NCBI GenBank assembly: GCA_003990745.1
Contig: RBNI01005271.1
Coordinates: forward strand, 1-12,799
Direction: 5' to 3'
DNA from: Jimgerdemannia flammicorona
Lineage: Eukaryota > Mucoromycota > Endogonomycetes > Endogonales > Endogonaceae
Length of the DNA: 12,799 bases
In this document: positions 8,066 to 12,799 of the stretch, in pieces
Numbering within the stretch: position 1 is the stretch's first letter
Layout of the letters: every line of letters begins with the position of its first letter
Translations under genes and position numbers: made by a program
The notes under the pieces: generated by a model
Database searches by the model: none
Told to the model about the DNA's origin: nothing
What the model saw: only the letters and a program-made list of their open reading frames with translations

Positions 8066-9853
8066 AGCAAGACTCAACCTGAGGAGATTGACCAAGATAT
8101 GGAGTTAGATGAAGCTACCTGCCAAATCATTGAAGGCACTACTCTAGTCTCAGGAGAAAGTGAAAGCAAGAAGGAACAGAAGCTGCACAAGACCAAGATC
8201 CACCAGTATGATATCTACAAGGACCTCAAGGAACAGAAGGTCAATGCCACTTTTGGACAGCTAGCTGAAGTCCCTGCCTTCAGACAGCAGTTGAGAGTAG
8301 GACTTGCAACTACTGCCAAGAATCAAGAGTATAAGATTGTAGAAGCTCACAATGCACAGGAAGAATCCGAGAACTCAGGTGAAGAATCCGAAGACCAGCA
8401 CAAGACATCAGCCTATCCCCCCTGCCAGATTGAAGACTGTATCTTTGATGCCATCATTGATATTAGTACTGGAGGATGCCTCATGAGCAAGAAGACAATT
8501 GACTGCCTAGGTTGGGACATTGAAGAGTCCACCAAGATGGTCTATATTACAGCAGATGGTACACAAGCTACCCCTCTTGGCAAAATCCGAGAAGTCCCCA
8601 TCAAGATAGGAGGAGCTACTATCTCAGTAGATGTGATTGTTACAAGCACCACCAACTATAACATCCTCATTGGCAATCAATGGCTTCACAAGGCCAGGGC
8701 CATCATTGACCTCAATGTCCAGAAGATACAGATCAACTACAGAGGAAGAAAGGTACAAGTCTCTATCAATGTCCACAAAGGAGTCCTACCAGACATGAAG
8801 GAAGGAGATGAAGAAGACACAGAGGTCTTCATGCACTTGGTAAACAAGAACAAGAACAAGAGCAAGACACCCAAGCTCACAGATGAGCAGTGGTACAACA
8901 AGATCATTAATGGCTATGCCCCTCAAGGAAGATGCCCCCATAGTACTAGGATGTACTGCTCTGAACACCTGAATGACTTCTGGTCCTATATCAGTAAAGT
9001 CAGGAAAATCTGCCAACAGAAACATGAGCAAGAAGCCACTGAAGCAAAAAAGAAAGCCAAAGAAGATGACCAGCCCCCAGAGCTTCAAGCTAACAGTAAT
9101 GATGAGGAGGAACAAGAATCAGACATCACCCTCAAGGTCAAGAAGTTTCACCCCGAAGCCAAGATCCCAGAATATAAGACTGAAGGAGCCATAGGAATGG
9201 ACCTTGTCAGCATTCAAGATACTACCCTCGAACTACAGACCACCACTCTACTTGGCACTGGAATTGGAGCCAAGTTACCAGAAAACTATGCCAGAATTAT
9301 CAAGACCAGGAGAAGTCTGGCCAAAAGCGAAATCTCAGTTGAAGGAGGAGTAATTGACTCTGATTACACTGACGAGATCTTCCTTATAGTCAGAAATCAC
9401 AACCACACCACCCCCTTCAAAGTCAAGAAGCATGACAGGATTGGCCAGATGCTGATCCATGAAGTCAAGAAACCAAAGATCATAGAAGCCATCAAACTCA
9501 TCAAGACCAAGAGAGAAGAACAAGGCTTTGGATCTACTGGAAGAGAAGCCTATGCCGCTACCAAGATTACCAAACTTGAGCACAAGAAAGACAAGGACCA
9601 GAACAAGCACACATATACCATTGGAGAAAACTTTCCCCTGGAGGAACAACTTCTCAAGATCCTGTACCAGAATGAAGGAGTACTTACTACAGACTTTAGA
9701 GATATCCACAATCAAGAACTCAAGTACTACTATGAAGTTGACACTAGTGATACCAAGCCTATCTACCAGAAAGCCAGACCCATACCACCTGTCTACAGAG
9801 AGTGGCTGCGAGCAGAACTCAAGGAAATGGATGAAGTCAGAATTATCAAGTAA
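8066..9853 (+). pseudogene. gypsy-1 protease-dUTPase segment (stop-free for 595 codons)
   Basis: This is the longest open stretch in the element (first ATG at 8099; TAA at 9851-9853). It opens with a charged linker typical of gag-pol junctions. A retropepsin-like domain follows at about 8425-8760: FDAIIDISTGGCLMSK (active-site region, Asp at 8459), ITADGTQATPLGKI and ILIGNQWLHKA, matching the ILGxxW region of gypsy proteases. The DTG/DSG triad is gone; DISTGG stands in its place, so the protease should be inactive. A Lys/Asn-rich linker and a Cys/His cluster (8933-8968) come next, then a dUTPase (9131-9547), then the N-terminal extension of RT. Polyprotein cleavage sites cannot be placed. It might still be translated as a fragment, but nothing in the sequence shows expression. 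Confidence 0.85.
9131..9547 (+). other. dUTPase domain inside gypsy-1 pol
   Basis: The five motifs of the trimeric dUTPase family occur in order: motif 1 GAIGMDL, motif 2 TRRSLAK, motif 3 GGVIDSDYTDEI (with the Asp that activates water), motif 4 DRIGQML, and motif 5 REEQGFGSTG (Phe and Gly-rich P-loop-like tail). The domain spans about 137 residues, the usual subunit size. The family hydrolyses dUTP to dUMP and pyrophosphate, limiting uracil in DNA; in retroelements this would protect cDNA made where dUTP is plentiful. It lies between protease and RT in the same frame. No stop or frameshift breaks it and all motif residues look usable, while the neighbouring protease has lost its active site. 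Confidence 0.9.
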
Positions 9854-11020
9854 GCTATCAGCCCCTAGGGCTCACCTATTGTCCTAGCTCCAAAGAAAGG
9901 AAGCAAGCCTAGAGAGTTTGTGGCAAGACTCTACATTGACTACAGGAAGCTCAATTCCATCACCAAGAAGGATAGGCAGCTCTTGCCAAATATTCAAGAA
10001 ATCCTTACCACCCTTGAAAGCAAAGCCAAATACTACACCACCTTGGATCTGTTCTCAGGCTTCCATCAGATCAGTCTCACTCAAGATGCCAGTGAGAAAT
10101 CAGCCTTCATCACACCTGATGCCACCTATATCTACCTGCAAATGCCATTTGGAATATGCAATGCCCCAGCAAGTTTCCAGTGAATGATGAATAGAGTCTT
10201 CAGTAATGAGATTGGAAAATGGCTCTTTGTCTATGTTGATGATGTGATCATCTTCAGCAATACCATATGGGAATATGTCAATCACATACAGCTAGCCCTC
10301 AAGAGACTCAAGGAGCATGGCCTCTACATCAAGCCCAAGAAATACAAGTTTACCACTCAAGAAATCGTCTATCTAGGACACCTCATCAACCAGACTGGAA
10401 TCCATACAGACCCCATGAAGATTGAGGCTGTTGTAGTCTACCCAAGACCCAGAACAACCACAGAAGTCCATGCCTTCCTTGAACTGGCCAGCTACTACAG
10501 AAGATTCATCAAAGAATACTTCAATATTGCAGCACCTATCTACGAGCTACTGAAGAAGGAGACCAAATTCGAATGGACCAAGGAGTACCAAGAAATCTTC
10601 AATGAACTCAAGACCAGGTTGACCCAAGCATCTATCCTCAGAAGACCAGATTGGAATCTAGAATTCATCCTGCAGACAGATGCAAGTGCTATAGGACTTG
10701 GAGCAGTCCTAGCTCAGAAGAAAGATAGATATGAATATGTTATCTCCTATACAAGCCAAGGTACCCATGGAGCAGAACAGAACTATGAGTCATACAAGCT
10801 TAAATACTTAGCAGTAGTCTGGGCAGTAGACAAGTTCCACTATTACCTAGCTGGGAAACACTTTATTATTCAAACAGACCATTCCACTCTTGCCTGGCTA
10901 TTCCACACTCTGAACCCCAAAGGAATATATGTCAGATGGATCTACAGGCTGTAAGAGTATGACTGTACTGTCAAGCACCACTCAGAAAAGACCAATACCA
11001 ATGCCAATGCACTCTCAAGG
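9854..11020 (+). pseudogene. gypsy-1 reverse transcriptase and RNase H, broken
   Basis: RT motifs in order: [60 protein letters not shown] (catalytic YVDD at 10232-10243 intact), KKYKF and YLGHLI, followed by the connection ASYYRRFI. RNase H follows: TDAS (Asp at 10679), LKYLAVVWAVDKF, QTDHS (Asp at 10877). The usual catalytic Glu in the ELECLA-type motif is Lys here (AAA at 10802-10804), so RNase H should be inactive. Stops begin at 9851, 9866, 10181 and 10952. Family motifs predict Trp at 9866 (SPWGSP), Arg at 10181 (FQRMMN) and Gln at 10952 (RLQEYD). The frame never shifts, and tail residues NANALSRMP match the usual end of gypsy RNase H. Confidence 0.9.
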
Positions 11021-12580
11021 ATGCCCCGAAACACCCCATCAAGACCATTCAATATGAATAAGGAGCTATACTATAGATTAATCAGCTACCTTGGGCAGCA
11101 GAAGATGCCCAACCACCTCGAACCCTGGACAATCACCATCATCAACCAGACTTGGAAACAGTTTGAATTAGACAACACTATACTTAGAAAAGAAGAAAAG
11201 CTAGTAATACCTAAACACAAGAAGTATCAAGTAATGAAGGAAATACATGAGCAAGGACACTTAGGAGGAACCAATACATATGACAAGGCAAGAAGAACCA
11301 TATGGTGGCCCAAGATGGAAGAAGATCTGTGCCAATTTGTCAAAGGGTGTGATAAGTGCCAAAAACAGAAACAAGATCAGTAAGACCAGGCACCTGGGTC
11401 ATCAAGAATTGAGTCTATCCCCTTCCACCACATTACAATGGATATCATTGGACCACTACCAGTAACACTATCAGGAAACTGCTATATTATAGTTATTGTA
11501 GACCTCTTCACCAAATGGATAGAGGCAGGAGTATTACAAGAAGCCAATTCCCTCTCTATAGCCGACTTCCTGCATCGAGAAATCATCTGCCACTACAAGA
11601 CACCAAAGCAAATTACTACAGACCATGGCACGGAATTTGTCAATAGATTCCACAAGATAATGTATCAGAAATACAAGATTCAGTACATCAAGACCACCAT
11701 ATACCACTCTCAAGGAAATGGATAGACAGAAAGAACCAACAAGACCCTCAAGAAAATCCTAGTGAAGATCTTAGAGACATATGAGAATTGGGATAACTAT
11801 CTTCCAACTGCCCTCTCTGTCCTACGAGACATATGGTCACAGAGCACACATTTTACCCCAAGAGAGCTGCTCTTCAGAGAAGAAGATTCTGATGGAACCT
11901 CAGCCACAAATCTAGACCTAACTTGGAGATGGGTTGATGCAGAAATCCAGAGACTATACCAAATCAGGAAGAAGGCTGAAGATTACATCACTAAGTCACA
12001 AGTGCTGATAAGGAAGAATGCAGAAAAGAATCACAAGGCCCTAGAACCCATCTGAATCAGAGAAAAGGTTCTACTATATTGAAATATGGTAGAAGCCTCA
12101 TGGTTGTGAAAACTGGAGCCCAAATGGGAAGAACCCTTCTACATGTAAGATATTAAGGGAACGACCTTCTGGCTTAGAAAAATCTCAGGGACCATACTGC
12201 CTACTATGGTACACAGGAACAGACTCAAGAAGTACCATGAACCTATACAAGAGAAGCAAAACATGATGACTGCCTACGAGGTTCTAGTCTGCGAATCATA
12301 ACAGCATGTCCCATGACCAGCAGGCTATCTGTCTGGACCATTCTCTAAGGAATATGGCACTGGCAACTACTTATCCATGAGACTTTCAAAGTCAGAGGAG
12401 TTCAAACCATCAACTGATTGGTTAAGATCAGAATCAGGCTCTTGCTCTATATGAAGGGAGCAATCCTTCACCATTATGCCAAAATACAAAGAGAAGATGC
12501 CAGCCCATAAATACTACTTTTCGACCCCTTGCCAGAGGTTATGGGATCAGCAAATTTTTCAGGACTGGACCAATGAATAA
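11021..12580 (+). pseudogene. gypsy-1 integrase and C-terminal tail, broken
   Basis: The zinc-binding HHCC domain is complete: HEQGH (His at 11246 and 11258) and CDKC (Cys at 11348 and 11357), with TIWWPKME between. The catalytic core DDE is readable: MDIIGPLP (Asp 11441), TTDHGTEF (Asp 11621), TERTN (Glu 11729). The Gln before TER is now TAG (11723). The C-terminal GPY/F module reads LEPKWEEPFYM, where the family Gly is Glu. RNRLKKYHEP follows, then a further 90-codon tail without recognised domain. Stops begin at 11381, 11723, 12053, 12080, 12107, 12146, 12299, 12314 and 12452; the TAA at 12578 is probably the genuine end, just before the polypurine tract. The tail (12302-12577) stays in frame and reads as protein (for example KYYFSTPCQRLW), so it is coding-derived rather than a spacer. 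Confidence 0.87.
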
Positions 12581-12604
12581 GGATACTCAGGAAGATCCTT
12601 ATTC
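12575..12604 (+). repeat. Perfect 10-bp inverted repeat over the pol stop, next to the polypurine tract
   Basis: GAATAAGGAT (12575-12584) and ATCCTTATTC (12595-12604) are exact reverse complements around a 10-nt loop. The left arm contains the TAA that ends pol, and the right arm ends one base before the polypurine tract. In element RNA this could form a short hairpin; a role is not shown. Confidence 0.75.
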
Positions 12605-12614
12605 AGGAGGAAAA
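12605..12614 (+). promoter_or_regulatory. Polypurine tract (plus-strand primer) of gypsy-1
   Basis: AGGAGGAAAA is all purine and directly abuts TGTAATGATG, the apparent LTR start. In LTR elements the tract survives RNase H and primes plus-strand DNA. The position after pol and next to a TG start supports the call. Confidence 0.65.
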
Positions 12615-12617
12615 TGT

Positions 12618-12726
12618 AATGATGACCCCAGAATGATGACATCAGCACAGGAGACAGCCTTTCCTTACAAGCCACCAGATCGGAGCACAAGAAGATTATA
12701 CAGCAGACAAGATGAGCAATGATGAC
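12618..12726 (+). repeat. Three AATGATGAC repeats in the LTR
   Basis: Exact copies lie at 12618-12626, 12632-12640 and 12718-12726. The second is extended to TGACATCA (12637-12644), one base from the CRE/ATF palindrome TGACGTCA. Repeated short boxes in U3 are often transcription-factor sites; this role is inferred. Confidence 0.5.
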
Positions 12727-12732
12727 CAACTG

Positions 12733-12739
12733 TGAGTCA
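12733..12739 (+). promoter_or_regulatory. GCN4/AP-1-type site TGAGTCA in the LTR
   Basis: An exact match to the TGASTCA box bound by bZIP factors of the Gcn4/AP-1 class. It lies 13 bases before a TATA-like TATAAG (12752-12757), so the pair could form a promoter core in U3. A single 7-mer is weak evidence by itself. Confidence 0.35.
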
Positions 12740-12751
12740 TTGTGACCACAG

Positions 12752-12757
12752 TATAAG
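12752..12757 (+). promoter_or_regulatory. TATA-like box in the LTR
   Basis: TATAAG, about 137 bases into the LTR and downstream of the putative bZIP sites, is a plausible U3/R promoter element. No start site can be fixed from sequence alone. Confidence 0.3.
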
Positions 12758-12786
12758 ACAAGGTGGTCTTTCACCAGGAAGGGATA

Positions 12787-12797
12787 GGGGGGGGGGG
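12787..12797 (+). repeat. Run of 11 G in the LTR
   Basis: A homopolymer G run follows GGGATA at the window end. It may be a natural feature of the LTR or an assembly or slippage artefact. It was considered as an alternative polypurine tract, but TGTAATGATG at 12615 is the better LTR start. Confidence 0.6.
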
Positions 12798-12799
12798 AC

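Larger units (their letters stand above)
7037..12799 (+). mobile_element. gypsy-1: Ty3/gypsy LTR retrotransposon with dUTPase, 5' end missing
   Basis: One plus-strand frame carries gag, zinc knuckle, protease, dUTPase, RT, RNase H and integrase, in the RT-RH-IN order that defines Ty3/gypsy (Metaviridae-type) elements. A polypurine tract (12605-12614) and a 3' LTR starting TGTAATGATG (12615) follow; the LTR runs off the window. The 5' LTR, primer-binding site and the first part of gag are absent, replaced abruptly by LINE B near 7037. There is no env and no obvious chromodomain. The polyprotein has 17 internal stops and no frameshift over about 1,850 codons. Confidence 0.9.
12615..12799 (+). 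repeat. 3' LTR of gypsy-1, first 185 bases (truncated by window)
   Basis: The start TGTAATGATGACC follows the polypurine tract and opens with the TG expected of LTRs. The coding frame closes here with consecutive stops. No partner 5' LTR lies in the window, so length and end cannot be set. The U3 part contains three AATGATGAC repeats, a TGAGTCA site, a TATA-like hexamer and an 11-base G run. Confidence 0.6.

Noticed and set aside
7486..9715. Minus-strand open frames opposite gypsy-1 gag, protease and dUTPase
   Set aside because: They are hydrophobic Leu/Val/Phe-rich shadows that arise from the A/C-rich sense strand.
7028..12580. A reassigned genetic code, with stop codons read as Gln or Arg
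   Set aside because: TAA, TAG and TGA all occur inside the coding regions, and termini still end in stops. Some sites demand Trp instead, and catalytic residues are also lost by missense. Decay explains all of this.
7028..12580. U-to-C RNA editing restoring CAA, CAG and CGA
   Set aside because: It would fit many of the stops, but such editing is known from organelles of certain land plants. The Trp-to-TAG sites and the protease, RNase H and zinc-knuckle missense changes would not be repaired by it. Only cDNA could reopen this.
12559..12774. A 71-codon minus-strand frame in the LTR
   Set aside because: It crosses the pol stop, polypurine tract and LTR start, and has no motif.
12775..12797. 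The G-rich stretch at the window end as the polypurine tract
   Set aside because: It is about 195 bases past the pol stop, and a better tract next to a TG-start LTR lies at 12605-12614.
1..12799. CRISPR arrays, tRNA or rRNA genes, host protein genes
   Set aside because: I found no regularly spaced direct repeats, cloverleaf or rRNA signature, and every supported coding stretch belongs to a retrotransposon.

Overview
The window is a block of nested, decayed retrotransposons from a eukaryotic nuclear genome. I see no host gene, rRNA, tRNA or CRISPR array. The style of the Ty3/gypsy polyprotein and of the LINEs suggests a fungus, perhaps one with a large, repeat-rich, CpG-methylated genome such as an arbuscular-mycorrhizal lineage. 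That placement is a low-confidence inference. CpG is very rare (2 in the first 600 bases), although the DNA is about half G+C.

Layout, left to right. (1) About 1-5760, minus strand: a near-complete non-LTR retrotransposon, 'LINE A'. It has an ORF1 of unknown fold and an ORF2 with AP-type endonuclease, reverse transcriptase and C-terminal Cys/His finger. It carries about 19 internal stops and three frameshifts; its poly(A) tail should lie just left of base 1. (2) About 5786-6471, minus strand: a reverse-transcriptase fragment of a Ty3/gypsy element, 'gypsy-2', with three in-frame stops. (3) 6472 to about 7037, minus strand: the 5'-truncated 3' end of a second, diverged LINE, 'LINE B', with a 39-nt poly(A) tail read here as poly(T). 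(4) About 7037-12799, plus strand: a Ty3/gypsy element, 'gypsy-1', without its 5' LTR and the start of gag. It encodes gag - zinc knuckle - protease - dUTPase - RT - RNase H - integrase in one frame, followed by a polypurine tract and the first 185 bases of a 3' LTR.

Two things stand out. First, gypsy-1 carries a trimeric-type dUTPase with all five motifs between protease and RT, inside the longest stop-free stretch of the element. Second, the gypsy-1 polyprotein has 17 internal stops over about 5.5 kb but not one frameshift. Where family motifs or the two LINE copies reveal the lost residue, the damage is mostly C-to-T or G-to-A (GQTER, FQRMMN, protease DTG, the RNase H glutamate, an RT motif in LINE A). 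This looks like cytosine deamination (CpG methylation and/or a RIP-like process) rather than ordinary indel-rich decay.

None of the elements is autonomous as it stands. The order of events is unclear, because the two flanks of LINE B belong to different gypsy elements in opposite orientations, so a rearrangement has to be assumed.
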